64,000 bases of DNA from Woeseia oceani (lineage in GTDB: Bacteria > Pseudomonadota > Gammaproteobacteria > Steroidobacterales > Woeseiaceae): assembly GCF_001677435.1 (NCBI RefSeq), contig NZ_CP016268.1:1849001-1913000 (forward strand), written 5' to 3'. Each line of letters begins with the position of its first letter. Positions within the stretch are counted from its first letter, which is position 1. The notes below the pieces were generated by a model. It was not told where the DNA came from, did no database searches, and was given only the letters and a program-made list of their open reading frames with translations. The position numbers and the translations under genes were made by a program. Shown piece after piece: positions 10,522-20,894 of the stretch.

Positions 10522-10928
10522 TGCTGCCGTTACGTCACACCCGGCGTTGGCGATTCGTCGGCGCAATCATCCTGCTTGTTGTATTGCTCGCAACAATGGC
10601 ACCTGCTTTTCTGTTTGATGTCCGTCTGAAGCAAGTGGTCTCGCACGACAAGTGGGCGCATTTCCTGGCCTTTCTGATTCTGGCTGTGTGGTTCAGTGGG
10701 CAGTATGCGCGGCAGTCCTATTGGAGACTCGGCACGGCACTTCTGGCCTTCGGGGCATTGATTGAGGTCTGTCAGTATGCCAGCGGCTACCGCAGCGCCG
10801 AATGGCTGGATCTTGCCGCAGACCTGGCCGGTATTGTTGTCGGCCTGCTGCTTGCTGTGGCGGGAGCAGGCGGCTGGAGCCTGCGGCTTGAAGAATGGCG
10901 CCGGGTTCGAAATCTGGCGGGACGTTGA
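10521..10928 (+). CDS. VanZ-like small membrane protein
   Basis: The 135-residue product has about four hydrophobic segments and the VanZ-like signature D-K-W-A-H-F-L-A-F-L-I-L-A followed by G-A-L-I-E-V-C-Q and E-W-L-D-L-A-A-D-L-A-G. Its function is unknown outside glycopeptide-resistance VanZ. The GTG start shares one base with the lolA stop, and the stop shares a base with the rarA start, so it is translated as part of the ftsK-serS operon. Confidence 0.75.
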   Translation: MLPLRHTRRWRFVGAIILLVVLLATMAPAFLFDVRLKQVVSHDKWAHFLAFLILAVWFSGQYARQSYWRLGTALLAFGALIEVCQYASGYRSAEWLDLAADLAGIVVGLLLAVAGAGGWSLRLEEWRRVRNLAGR

Positions 10929-12283
10929 TGGCTGATTTGTTCGACTCCACGACTGACGATGGCGGCAGACCGCTGGCGGACAGGTTGCGGCCGACCGGTC
11001 TCGATGACTACTTCGGCCAGCAACACCTGCTGGGCGAGGGCAAACCCCTGCAAAAAGTCATTCGCTCGGGTCGCGTGCATTCGATGATTTTCTGGGGGCC
11101 ACCGGGTACAGGCAAGACGACCCTGGCGCGTATCGTGGCGGCCTCTACGGATTCCCATTTCATAGGCTTGTCGGCCGTGATGGCCGGGGTAAAGGATATC
11201 CGCGCCGCCGTCGCTGAAGCCCGTGAGCACCGCGCACAGTACCAGCGACGAACGGTGCTGTTTCTCGACGAGGTGCATCGTTTCAACAAGTCTCAGCAGG
11301 ATGCTTTTCTGCCGTACGTTGAAGATGGCACGCTCACCTTCATTGGTGCGACCACCGAGAACCCTTCTTTCGAGTTGAATAACGCGCTGCTATCCCGCGC
11401 CCGGGTTTACGTACTGAAGTCGCTAGACACCGAGGCGCTGAACGGCATCCTGGATCGTGCGATCAGCGAAATTGCAACGCGGCTCGGCATGACGGAATTG
11501 AATATTGAAGATGAGGCGCGTGATTTGCTGCTGCAGGCAGCGGACGGCGACGGGCGACGGGCATTGAACCTGCTGGAGATTGCGACCGACCTGATTGAAC
11601 CGGCCGCCGGTGCCGAACTGATCACGACGGCGCTTGTGCGCGAAATCGCGGCAGGTGGTCGACGTCGTTTCGACAAACAAGGCGAACAGTTTTACGACCA
11701 GATTTCCGCCTTGCACAAATCGATTCGGGGCTCAGCGCCGGATGCATCGCTGTATTGGATAAGCCGGATGCTGGATGGCGGTTGCGAGCCTTTGTACATT
11801 GCCCGCCGACTGGTACGGATAGCCAGCGAAGACATAGGCAATGCGGACCCGCGCGCGTTGCGCATCACGCTGGATGCCTGGGAGGTTGTCGACCGCCTCG
11901 GTAGCCCGGAAGGCGAGTTGGCATTGGCCCAGGCTGTCGTTTTTCTTGCCTGTGCGGCCAAAAGCAATGCGGTTTACACAGCCGCAAAAGCGGCGGCGGC
12001 TGACGTGCAGGAGTTCGGTACGCTGGATGTGCCCAACAAATTGCGCAATGCGCCTACCGCGCTGATGAAGGACCTCGGCTACGGCAAAGGGTACCGCTAC
12101 GCTCAGGATGAAGCCGATGGTTTCGCCGCCGGTGAGCGCTATTTTCCGGACGACATGCCGGATCGCACGTATTATCATCCGGTCCCCCGCGGACTTGAGG
12201 CCAAAATCGGCGAAAAGCTCCGCGATCTTGCCGAGCGAAACGCGCGACACAAGCGCGCACCGGCCGCAAAAGACGAACCCTGA
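10928..12283 (+). CDS. rarA: Replication-associated recombination protein RarA (MgsA)
   Basis: The 451-residue AAA+ ATPase is related to clamp-loader subunits and eukaryotic WRNIP1 and acts at stalled forks. It has R-P-L-A-D-R-L-R-P near the N-terminus, Walker [10 protein letters not shown], Walker [10 protein letters not shown], sensor 1 G-A-T-T-E-N-P-S-F, and the C-terminal tetramerisation region [12 protein letters not shown] and E-D-I-G-N-A-D-P. The ATG at 10928 gives the expected N-terminus (M-A-D-L-F) and overlaps the upstream stop. Confidence 0.95.
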   Translation: MADLFDSTTDDGGRPLADRLRPTGLDDYFGQQHLLGEGKPLQKVIRSGRVHSMIFWGPPGTGKTTLARIVAASTDSHFIGLSAVMAGVKDIRAAVAEAREHRAQYQRRTVLFLDEVHRFNKSQQDAFLPYVEDGTLTFIGATTENPSFELNNALLSRARVYVLKSLDTEALNGILDRAISEIATRLGMTELNIEDEARDLLLQAADGDGRRALNLLEIATDLIEPAAGAELITTALVREIAAGGRRRFDKQGEQFYDQISALHKSIRGSAPDASLYWISRMLDGGCEPLYIARRLVRIASEDIGNADPRALRITLDAWEVVDRLGSPEGELALAQAVVFLACAAKSNAVYTAAKAAAADVQEFGTLDVPNKLRNAPTALMKDLGYGKGYRYAQDEADGFAAGERYFPDDMPDRTYYHPVPRGLEAKIGEKLRDLAERNARHKRAPAAKDEP

Positions 12284-13585
<1,302 letters not shown>

Positions 13586-13592
13586 GCCGGGT

Positions 13593-16418
13593 CTACTTCC
13601 CGGAGACGTAGTCTTTCAGCTCGACGAATGCCTGCTGCCAACGGTCTTCCGCGCGCCGGTAGTCCATCTGCCAGTCTTCCGTGGCGGGAATGCCAGCCTC
13701 AATGACGGTGAGTTCAGTCTGAGCCTCCTTGGTCGAGCCGAGGTCTTTCAGGATGAAATCGACGGTGATGGGGCCGCTCGCCAGTGGTTCTTCGCCTTCG
13801 CGCGGTGCCAGAACGAGCCGCATACGCCGTGGCGGCAAAAAGATATCAATGCGGCCATTGAGCTGGGTGTCGTCATCAAGAGTCAATGCAACGGGCCCGC
13901 CGATAAACGGCCGGAAACTGCCCTCGCGAGCCAGCCATTTGGTAATTGCATCGATATCGGTGATGGCCGCCCAAACTTCTGCAGGTGTTGCGGCGAGGAC
14001 GATGTCGTCGCGCAGACTGCGGGTGACGTGTTCGGGGTGATGCATGATACGGGTGCGAATAGTCTGGTCTTCGTCGAGCTCTGTTGTTGCAGGGGGCGCG
14101 GCCCCGGCTTTCGGCGACGAAACGATGTGCAGATCGCGTTGCGGGAAGGGGATTTCCACGCCTTCGGCGCGAAATTCGCGGTCAATCGCAAAATTCAGGT
14201 CGCTCAAGACCGTGTAGCGGCGTTCGATACGCTGGATGCGCACCCGCAATTCGAAGTCCAGCGACGAGTCGCCGAAGTTCATGAACAGTGCGCGCGGGGC
14301 CGGCGCTCGGCCATCAGTGATGACCTCGGGGTGCTCTGACGCGACGCGCTCCAGAATCTGTTTGACCTTTTCTGTGTCGCTGCCGTAGGCGACACCGACC
14401 CTCACCAGCAGGCGACCCTGTGGGTCTCGCAGCACCCAGTTTGTGACCCGACCGGAGACCAGCTCGGAGTTCGGTACCAGGACATTCTGATTGTCCTGTG
14501 TCTCTATCTCCGTCGCTCGAATTCTGATTCTGCGCACGAAGCCTTCAGTGTCACCCACCGAAATAAAGTCACCCGCGCGTATGGGACGTTCGAAGAGCAA
14601 AATGAGGCCCGACACAAAATTGTTCGCAATTTCCTGCATGCCGAACCCAATACCGAGGGCGAGTGCGCCACTGACGATTGCCAGACCACCGAGGTTGACC
14701 CCGGCCATGGTCAGACCGATCAACGCGGCGAGTATGAAACCGACGTAGCCAATCAGGGTAACGACGGCCTCGCGTGCGCCTCGTTCGGCAACGATATGCT
14801 GCAGCCAGCGCTGGTCTATCCAGCGTTTGATCCAGCCAAGCAAGACGATTACGCCGGCAAAAACCAGGATCCCGCCAATGATATTAAGCGGGACCAACTG
14901 AATCTGGCCGACGGTATAGCCGACTTCGATTCGATTGAGCAATTCATCAAGCGTGGTGCCGGACTCGTCCCATACGTAGATCAGGTAGACCGTGAAACTC
15001 AGCCAGAGCACGAGATCGGCAATCAGTTGCATGAAGCCCAGCCCTGAACGAGAACTGTCTTTCCGTACGCCCAGATTGCGCCGAAAACGTATCGCGCCTG
15101 GCGAGTCGTTTTGCATCAGGTACGTAAAAGCCTGATAGACGAGCCAGAGGAGGATCCACAGGACCAGCAGAGCCAGCGCCGTGCGGGTGGCTCCATGAAC
15201 GATAAACCCCGCCAGATTCTGGTAGCCCAGTAACAGACCGACAATGCTGGCGGCGAGCACGAGGGTGCACAAGTGGCGTATAGCGCGGAACTGATGCCGC
15301 AGTCCGGGTATTCGACCCATGTAGCGAAGCAAAAGAATAAGCGCTGTCGCGACCAGGAAAATCATCGATGCCCGGCCACCGACGCTTGGATCGACAAGCC
15401 GGATGGATAGCCAGTTTGTGCCGAGTACGATGAAGCTGGCGACCAGGGTTAAGAGCAAAAAACGCAGGCGTAAGCGTAGTGGCCGGACATGTTCCGGAAT
15501 GAGGCCCTTGATGGTGCTTGCGGGAGAAAGTGGACCTGTTGCCCAGTCAATGATCGTGCAGCCGAGGCCGTACAACAGGACACCCGCCGCGACCCGCACC
15601 ACGATCAACTCAAAGCTGGCGTTCTGAATCCCGAGAAACAAAACCAGCAGGAGCGCGAGGCCCTCCAGCAGCAGCGGCGAGTACTGCGCCAGCGGCTTCG
15701 GGAACAAGTACTTCATTTGTGGTTCCGCCGCGTGGCCACCGCCGGCCTCGAACCACACCGTAAAACGGTGCCGCAAATAAAGTCCCACTGCCGCCGCCAA
15801 TGCGCCGCCGGCGACCAACATCCATAGCAAGTCTGCCGCCGTTAGGCCGTCTTTGAGGTCGAGTGCCACGGCACCACGCAGTTTGGCCGGCATTGCCGTC
15901 AGGCGTGTCGGCAAGGCACTCGCCATACCGACCACAGATTCCGTCCTGTTAAGCAGGAATTGCTGCGACACGGCCGTTTGAATTTCCGTGATTTGCTCTA
16001 CCAGTGCGATGGCTTCATCGCGTACACCGCCACATTCGGACTGGCGGGAAATCGACTTGTCGAGTGCAGCCCGGATCTCCCGACGCTGGTCCATGACAGT
16101 GCCGCTGACTTCTATGTCAATTTCGCGCAGTGGCTCATACCGGGCTTCAAGCCGTTGTCGTTCAGCGCTGGCTTCGACATTGCAATTGCCAGCAGCTGTC
16201 GCGATATCGGCTGAGCGACTTCGCGCTTGTGCAAGAAACCGGGACTCGACGTCACCGCTGCTCAGGCGATTCGCAATGTCCAGCAATACGGCGCCGGCAG
16301 CATAAGGATCGAACTGTTCCGCGTCGTCCGCAACCGTAGCGGCCGGCAAACTGGCAAAGGCAAGCACAAGGACGAGCGAGGAAAAGCGTGGCGGACGGGA
16401 GCGTGACGCTGTGTTCAT
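13593..16418 (-). CDS. Large MscS/MscK-like mechanosensitive channel with C-terminal AHSA1/START-like domain
   Basis: With the ATG at 16418 the product has 941 residues and a signal peptide (S-L-V-L-V-L-A-F-A-S-L-P-A-A-T-V-A, cut before D-D). A periplasmic helical region rich in Q, R and E (about 30-180) leads into roughly ten membrane helices. The MscS pore and beta domain follow: G-A-L-A-L-G-I-G-F-G-M-Q-E-I-A-N-N-F-V-S-G, then F-E-R-P-I-R-A-G-D and V-P-N-S-E-L. So far it is MscK-like. The last 150 residues are different: A-A-T-P-A-E-V-W-A-A-I-T-D then W-L-A-R-E-G and the end W-Q-Q-A-F-V-E-L-K-D-Y-V match the AHSA1/Aha1-like SRPBCC fold. The frame is open 28 codons upstream; no start has a clear ribosome site. 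Confidence 0.85.
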   Translation of the reverse strand: MNTASRSRPPRFSSLVLVLAFASLPAATVADDAEQFDPYAAGAVLLDIANRLSSGDVESRFLAQARSRSADIATAAGNCNVEASAERQRLEARYEPLREIDIEVSGTVMDQRREIRAALDKSISRQSECGGVRDEAIALVEQITEIQTAVSQQFLLNRTESVVGMASALPTRLTAMPAKLRGAVALDLKDGLTAADLLWMLVAGGALAAAVGLYLRHRFTVWFEAGGGHAAEPQMKYLFPKPLAQYSPLLLEGLALLLVLFLGIQNASFELIVVRVAAGVLLYGLGCTIIDWATGPLSPASTIKGLIPEHVRPLRLRLRFLLLTLVASFIVLGTNWLSIRLVDPSVGGRASMIFLVATALILLLRYMGRIPGLRHQFRAIRHLCTLVLAASIVGLLLGYQNLAGFIVHGATRTALALLVLWILLWLVYQAFTYLMQNDSPGAIRFRRNLGVRKDSSRSGLGFMQLIADLVLWLSFTVYLIYVWDESGTTLDELLNRIEVGYTVGQIQLVPLNIIGGILVFAGVIVLLGWIKRWIDQRWLQHIVAERGAREAVVTLIGYVGFILAALIGLTMAGVNLGGLAIVSGALALGIGFGMQEIANNFVSGLILLFERPIRAGDFISVGDTEGFVRRIRIRATEIETQDNQNVLVPNSELVSGRVTNWVLRDPQGRLLVRVGVAYGSDTEKVKQILERVASEHPEVITDGRAPAPRALFMNFGDSSLDFELRVRIQRIERRYTVLSDLNFAIDREFRAEGVEIPFPQRDLHIVSSPKAGAAPPATTELDEDQTIRTRIMHHPEHVTRSLRDDIVLAATPAEVWAAITDIDAITKWLAREGSFRPFIGGPVALTLDDDTQLNGRIDIFLPPRRMRLVLAPREGEEPLASGPITVDFILKDLGSTKEAQTELTVIEAGIPATEDWQMDYRRAEDRWQQAFVELKDYVSGK

Positions 16419-16509
16419 CAGGTTCGGCATTACCGAAGTGAACAGTGTCGAAAAAACATCAGATTGGATGGGTCGCCGTGAACATGCGCGGCGTGCAAAC
16501 AATCTGCAA

Positions 16510-16541
16510 GGCGCCGGGTGCGAGATGCATTGCCCGGCGCC
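16510..16541 (-). terminator. Strong hairpin after the Bax-inhibitor-1 family gene
   Basis: GGCGCCGGG (16510-16518) pairs perfectly with CCCGGCGCC (16533-16541) around a 14-base loop. It begins ten bases past the stop of the minus-strand gene at 16552. Read on the minus strand the stem is followed by a moderately T-rich stretch (TTGCAGATTGTTTGC), consistent with an intrinsic terminator. Confidence 0.65.
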
Positions 16542-16551
16542 ACAGGATTTA

Positions 16552-17241
16552 TCAGTCGCGGCTCATGAAGAGCTGCAGGACGTACCAGAACATCAACATG
16601 ATCGATGCAAACAACGCCATTGACGCTGCAACGTACCGCTCTTGTGAGTAGTGATGCATGATGTTGGATGTGTCATAGAGAATTGCAGCACCGGCGAAGC
16701 CGATCATTGCAACGGAGAACCAGGTTCCCAGCTGAAAGCCAAACAACAGGCTGGCCACGATGCCAACCATCGCGAGCAAACCTATCCAGACCAGCATGCC
16801 ACGCAGAAAGGAGAAATCCTTGCGGGTAATCATGGCGACGGCGATAAGACCGACACAGCCGAGTACCGTGACCCCTGCCGCCGAGTCAATTACGCCCGGT
16901 TGGGTGGCTTCCGCGATAAAGAGTAGGGGTGAGAACACCAGTGCCTGTACGACAATGTAGACCGCGAAGGCAGCGTACTGCGCTTGTTTGGACTCCAGCC
17001 GATGGGCAACGTGGGTAGCTCCCCAGCCAGCCAGCATCAGGCCGCCGATAACCAGCAACCAGTTGTTGATCATCGGCGCGGCAATGCGTGCGGCGATACC
17101 GGACTGAAAGAGATAGGCCTCGACGGCGGCGAAAGCCAGAATGCCAGCTACGACGTGTGCGTAACATTTCCAGATGAACTGCGAACGGTCTTCCACCGAA
17201 AGACTTGAGGCCGGGGCAAGATAATTCACGTTGTCATTCAT
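16552..17241 (-). CDS. Bax inhibitor-1 / YccA family membrane protein
   Basis: The 229-residue product has seven hydrophobic segments and the BI-1 pattern, including A-I-L-Y-D-T-S-N-I-M near the C-terminus (the conserved Asp of helix 7) and a second acidic site near the end (M-S-R-D). YccA in E. coli modulates FtsH proteolysis, and BsYetJ-type members pass calcium. Length and topology are normal. The N-terminus N-V-N-Y-L-A-P-A-S-S-L-S-V is typical of the proteobacterial branch. The gene stands alone, flanked by strong hairpins at both ends. Confidence 0.88.
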   Translation of the reverse strand: MNDNVNYLAPASSLSVEDRSQFIWKCYAHVVAGILAFAAVEAYLFQSGIAARIAAPMINNWLLVIGGLMLAGWGATHVAHRLESKQAQYAAFAVYIVVQALVFSPLLFIAEATQPGVIDSAAGVTVLGCVGLIAVAMITRKDFSFLRGMLVWIGLLAMVGIVASLLFGFQLGTWFSVAMIGFAGAAILYDTSNIMHHYSQERYVAASMALFASIMLMFWYVLQLFMSRD

Positions 17242-17330
17242 TCAGGTAACTCCTGCGGTCATTAGTGACGGCCATCTTAGCATTATGCGTGCGGCAAAGC
17301 GCCTGTTGCGGGCCGTCGGGCAGCGAGAGC

Positions 17331-17362
17331 AGGGCGGACGCCGTGCACGGCGTCCGCCCTTT
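17331..17362. terminator. Perfect 13-pair hairpin at the end of the FAH/NHL operon
   Basis: AGGGCGGACGCCG (17331-17343), loop TGCA, and CGGCGTCCGCCCT (17348-17360) form a perfect stem. It starts about ten bases beyond the stop of the minus-strand NHL gene. The plus-strand side carries a short TTT; the minus-strand side has no T-run. It probably marks the end of the minus-strand transcript. Confidence 0.65.
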
Positions 17363-17370
17363 CCTGATTC

Positions 17371-18396
17371 CTATTTGCGGACGTATTTTTTGACTGTTCG
17401 CGGACCCACTTCGGCGCCGTATATGTTGCCGTTGGCGTCAACGGCAACGCCTTCAGCGGCGCTGGTTGCCGAGTTGTCCTGGTCCGGTTCGGGGTCCGGA
17501 ATAAAGCCGGTGACAAAACCATCACGGGCACTGCCGATGCGGATACCGCGTTTCCAGCCCGGGTTGCGTCTGGCGTTCGATTCGGAATCCGTGGAATACA
17601 GAATATCGTTGGCGTCGATGAACAGACCGCTGGGTCGGCCGAACTGCGTCCATGTAGCGAGGTGCTTGCCACCCTGGTCGAATATTTGCAGGCGGCTGTT
17701 GCCGCGATCCGCCACGAACAGACGCCCCTGTGAGTCCATCGCCAGTGCATGTGGATCACGGAACTGGCCGTCGTTGTCACCGGTTGTGCCCCATTCGCCA
17801 ATGTACGTGCCGTGCCGATCAAACTTGACGATACGATTGTTGCCGTCCGCATCGTGGCCGTCAGCCACAAAAATGTCACCGTTAGGAGCAACCAGGACAT
17901 CAGAGGGCTTGTTAAAGGTATCCGGTCCGGGTCCGGCCACGCCTTTTTTGCCGAGTGTCATCAGCAACTTGCCATCAGGGCTGAATTTCATGACCGTGTG
18001 ACCAACGCCTTCCGGCACCGGTGCGTAGCCGACGGCATCGGCAATCCAGACGTTGTCGTCACGGTCGACGAACATGCCGTGTGGCCAAACAATTTGACCC
18101 GCGCCAAATTGCTTTACGGCACGGCCGCTTTGATCAAACAGCACTACCGGGTTCAGATCACTGCCGACACACAGGTTCGTTCCGCAGCGGTCAGCTATCC
18201 AGATGTGCTGGCCGTCGTTCGCCGGGTAGATTGCACTGGTCGCGCCCCATTCGCGGTTGTCGGGCAATTTGGCCCAGCCTTCCACTGTCCGGTAATCGTT
18301 TGGTGCGTGGTTTTGGGCAGTGGCTGTGCCACACAGCAGAGCCACGATAGATGCTGATACCAATGCGGTACGGCGGCTCGTCATTCTCTTCGACAT
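17371..18396 (-). CDS. Exported NHL-repeat beta-propeller, peptidylamidoglycolate-lyase-like
   Basis: The 341-residue product has a signal peptide (A-L-V-S-A-S-I-V-A-L-L-C-G-T-A-T-A) and then six or so NHL blades, for example W-P-H-G-M-F-V-D-R-D-D-N-V-W-I-A-D, F-N-K-P-S-D-V-L-V-A-P-N-G-D-I-F-V-A-D-G and R-D-P-H-A-L-A-M-D. The blade pattern with paired H and D residues resembles the lyase half of peptidylglycine amidating enzymes, but bacterial relatives are mostly uncharacterised. GGGGGA at 18403-18408 supports the ATG at 18396 over the one six bases upstream. It follows the FAH gene by 46 bases and shares its type of ribosome site. Confidence 0.75.
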   Translation of the reverse strand: MSKRMTSRRTALVSASIVALLCGTATAQNHAPNDYRTVEGWAKLPDNREWGATSAIYPANDGQHIWIADRCGTNLCVGSDLNPVVLFDQSGRAVKQFGAGQIVWPHGMFVDRDDNVWIADAVGYAPVPEGVGHTVMKFSPDGKLLMTLGKKGVAGPGPDTFNKPSDVLVAPNGDIFVADGHDADGNNRIVKFDRHGTYIGEWGTTGDNDGQFRDPHALAMDSQGRLFVADRGNSRLQIFDQGGKHLATWTQFGRPSGLFIDANDILYSTDSESNARRNPGWKRGIRIGSARDGFVTGFIPDPEPDQDNSATSAAEGVAVDANGNIYGAEVGPRTVKKYVRK

Positions 18397-18442
18397 TTTC
18401 ATTCCCCCTGGAGTTAACAACTAGGCGGTAGCTCTGGGCTTG

Positions 18443-19273
18443 TTACTCCTGAGCTTCGCCTATGGTGTTTCGCAATATCCCAACGCCCTCGACTTCAATC
18501 TCAATGACGTCGCCGGCACGCATCGCACTGGTGTCGCCCGGTGTGCCGGTGAAAATCAGATCGCCCGGGTAGAGCGTTGCGTACTGACTGATGTGGCTCA
18601 CGATGGCATGCGCGTCATGAATGAAGTCACGCGTGCGTTGCGACTGCATCACCTTGCCGTTCAGGCGCGACTGCACCAATACGTCGTTGTAATTGATGCC
18701 GGTTGCAATCACCGGCCCGAGCGGTCCGAAATCGTCGCTGGCTTTGCCGCGAAACCACTGCAGGTCGTTGGCTTGCCATTGTCGCTCGCTGATGTCATTG
18801 CCGGCGGTAACGCCGAAGATGTAATCGGCGGCCTCACTCGCCGACACTTTGCTGGCTTGCTTGCCCATGACTATCACGAGCTCCGCTTCGTAGTGCAGGT
18901 CCGTTGCGCCTGCCGGGGGCCTCACCACGGTCTCGGGGTCGGTAATCGTTGTTGGCAACTTCAGGAATATCGGCGGGTGAGCCGGCAACTGACGATGGCC
19001 GCGGTGGCTCAGGTAATTGTAGCCTACCGCAAAGACCTTCGACGGCTCGGCTGGAGCCAACAGTCGTACCTCGCTATGCAATACGCTACGTCCGGTCGGC
19101 TTGCCGTTTAGGTACGGCGCAGCATCAAGTTGCTGGATACGTTCGCCGTCCAGGCGTCCGTAACTGATCGAATCGCCATGCTGGTAGCGGACGTAGTACT
19201 CAGTAGCGGTGGCTGCCCAGGCATTTACAGACAGGCCGGAGACGATCAACAGTGCTAACTGTAGTGTTCGCAT
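18443..19273 (-). CDS. Exported fumarylacetoacetate hydrolase family protein
   Basis: The 276-residue product has the FAH C-terminal fold: V-F-A-V-G-Y-N-Y, H-Y-E-A-E-L-V-I-V-M-G as metal-ligand region, N-D-I-S-E-R, and I-F-T-G-T-P-G-D-T. FAH relatives hydrolyse or decarboxylate beta-keto acids in aromatic degradation and are normally cytoplasmic. Here a clear signal peptide precedes it (L-Q-L-A-L-L-I-V-S-G-L-S-V-N-A-W-A), so it should act in the periplasm. The AAGGGGGA ribosome site is strong. First gene of a two-gene unit with the NHL propeller and divergent from the NhaC-family transporter. Confidence 0.85.
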   Translation of the reverse strand: MRTLQLALLIVSGLSVNAWAATATEYYVRYQHGDSISYGRLDGERIQQLDAAPYLNGKPTGRSVLHSEVRLLAPAEPSKVFAVGYNYLSHRGHRQLPAHPPIFLKLPTTITDPETVVRPPAGATDLHYEAELVIVMGKQASKVSASEAADYIFGVTAGNDISERQWQANDLQWFRGKASDDFGPLGPVIATGINYNDVLVQSRLNGKVMQSQRTRDFIHDAHAIVSHISQYATLYPGDLIFTGTPGDTSAMRAGDVIEIEVEGVGILRNTIGEAQE

Positions 19274-19492
19274 TCATTCCCCCTTAACCGCCAGCGTTAT
19301 CTGTCGCGCTGCGACATGCAAGCGAGTGCAATACGCTCTCTGGGCGGCTAAGGGAATAGTCCGAGTCTTGCCTTGCTAATGCAAGTGATCGGTCCGGCTG
19401 AAACCATTGCGTCACTGCTGGTTGCCGTTGGAACGAGATTGTAATTGCTCGAGAAACTCGGCATCGTGAGCGCGGCTTGCAAAGGGGGAACC
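19274..19492. promoter_or_regulatory. Divergent control region between FAH and NhaC-type genes
   Basis: These 219 bases separate two transcription units and must hold both promoters. Both flanking genes have nearly the same strong ribosome site (AAGGGGGA on each strand). I could not identify -35/-10 pairs with confidence, nor a riboswitch or a MetJ-type box. Confidence 0.4.
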
Positions 19493-20884
19493 ATGCAGGA
19501 GTTGGGTATCTGGACGTTGTTGCCGCTGCTGACAACGTTACTGCTCGCGTTCGTGACACGCTCGGCATTGATATCAATGCTGGTGGGGACGTTTGTTGGC
19601 ACTCTGTTGCTGGGCAGTATGCCGGGGGCAGGGCTTAATCAGTTGTTCCAGGCATCGCTGGGCAATGCCGACTTCATCTGGATCTGCGAAATCGTCGTCC
19701 TTATCGGCATTCTGTTCGCGCTGTTCCGCCGAGCTGATGTCCTGAATGCGCTGGCGGCCCGTTTCTCCGGTGGCCATGGCAGCCGGCGCAAAGTCGAACT
19801 GTCTGCATGGTGCATGGGCTTTGTCATTGTCGACGATTACTTCAGCCCGCTGCTTACCGGCTCGGTGATCCGGCCGATGTCGGACAAGGCGAAAGTCCCC
19901 AGGGAGAAGCTCGCGTTCATTCTGGATTCAACCACGGCCTCGGTCTGCATTCTGGTGCCGTTCACCGCCTGGGGTGCCTACGTTGCCAGTCTCATCGCCC
20001 AGAACGACGCGGTCGCGTCCGTGAACGAAGGGCTTATGATTTTTATCGCGGCGATTCCCTACAATTTTTACCCCTTGCTGCTCATCGCTTTCACCTTTTT
20101 CATTTGCCTCGGTGTGATTCCGGATTTCGGGCCGATGCGTACCGCCGAACGTCGGGTGCGGGCGACCGGGGCACTGGTCCGTCCCGGCGGCAAGCCACTG
20201 TCCGGGGCGGATGACGGCATGCCGGCGGTTAATCGCAAATCGCCGCCGTCGCTCTTGATTGAACTGGCGGCGCCGGTATTCCTGCTCATAGGCTTTGGTG
20301 CGTGGTCACTCATTGCCGGCGGTTCGGTAATGATCGTTGAAGCCTTCATGCTGGCGAATGCTTACCTGTTCGTGGTCCTCGCCGTACGCGGTGAATTCGT
20401 CAATGTAAGCGACGCCGCTGATGTTATTGTCAATGGAACGCGCAGCGTGATGGAGGCGTTGCTCATCGTGTCGCTGGCCTATGCGCTCAATGCGGTCACT
20501 GCCGAACTGCAGGCTGCCAACTATATTATTGACCAGTTCGCCGCGTACCTGACGCCGGCAACCGTTGTTGCGCTGACCTTTGTGCTCACGTCACTGATTT
20601 CCTTTTCGACTGGTACGTCATGGGGCGCGTTTGCACTGATGATGCCGGTGGCGCTGCCGCTGGCCTTCGAATTCTCGGGCGGCGAAATTACGCCACTGAT
20701 TTTTCAGACGGTGGCGGCAGTGGCCGGCGGCGGCATTTTCGGCGACCATTCGTCGCCGGTCTCCGATACCTCTGTCCTTGCTTCCGTTGGTGCCGGCAGT
20801 GATCACATAGATCATGTTGTCACTCAGCTGCCTTACGCCGTGTTCATAGCGGTATTGACGGTGGCGTTGTACCTGGTTCTGTAG
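19493..20884 (+). CDS. NhaC-family transporter
   Basis: The 463-residue product has about eleven membrane helices and the NhaC-family look, including F-V-I-V-D-D-Y-F-S-P-L-L-T-G-S-V-I-R-P, S-F-S-T-G-T-S-W-G-A-F and G-G-G-I-F-G-D-H-S-S-P-V-S-D-T-S. NhaC relatives include Na+/H+ antiporters, malate/lactate exchangers and the MetT methionine carriers, so the substrate is open. AGGGGGA four bases ahead of the ATG at 19493 fixes the start; an upstream frame extension of 16 codons is unlikely. It is ten bases ahead of a PatB/MalY-type C-S lyase, which makes a sulfur amino acid a reasonable guess. Confidence 0.85.
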   Translation: MQELGIWTLLPLLTTLLLAFVTRSALISMLVGTFVGTLLLGSMPGAGLNQLFQASLGNADFIWICEIVVLIGILFALFRRADVLNALAARFSGGHGSRRKVELSAWCMGFVIVDDYFSPLLTGSVIRPMSDKAKVPREKLAFILDSTTASVCILVPFTAWGAYVASLIAQNDAVASVNEGLMIFIAAIPYNFYPLLLIAFTFFICLGVIPDFGPMRTAERRVRATGALVRPGGKPLSGADDGMPAVNRKSPPSLLIELAAPVFLLIGFGAWSLIAGGSVMIVEAFMLANAYLFVVLAVRGEFVNVSDAADVIVNGTRSVMEALLIVSLAYALNAVTAELQAANYIIDQFAAYLTPATVVALTFVLTSLISFSTGTSWGAFALMMPVALPLAFEFSGGEITPLIFQTVAAVAGGGIFGDHSSPVSDTSVLASVGAGSDHIDHVVTQLPYAVFIAVLTVALYLVL

Positions 20885-20894
20885 GGAGGCCGGC

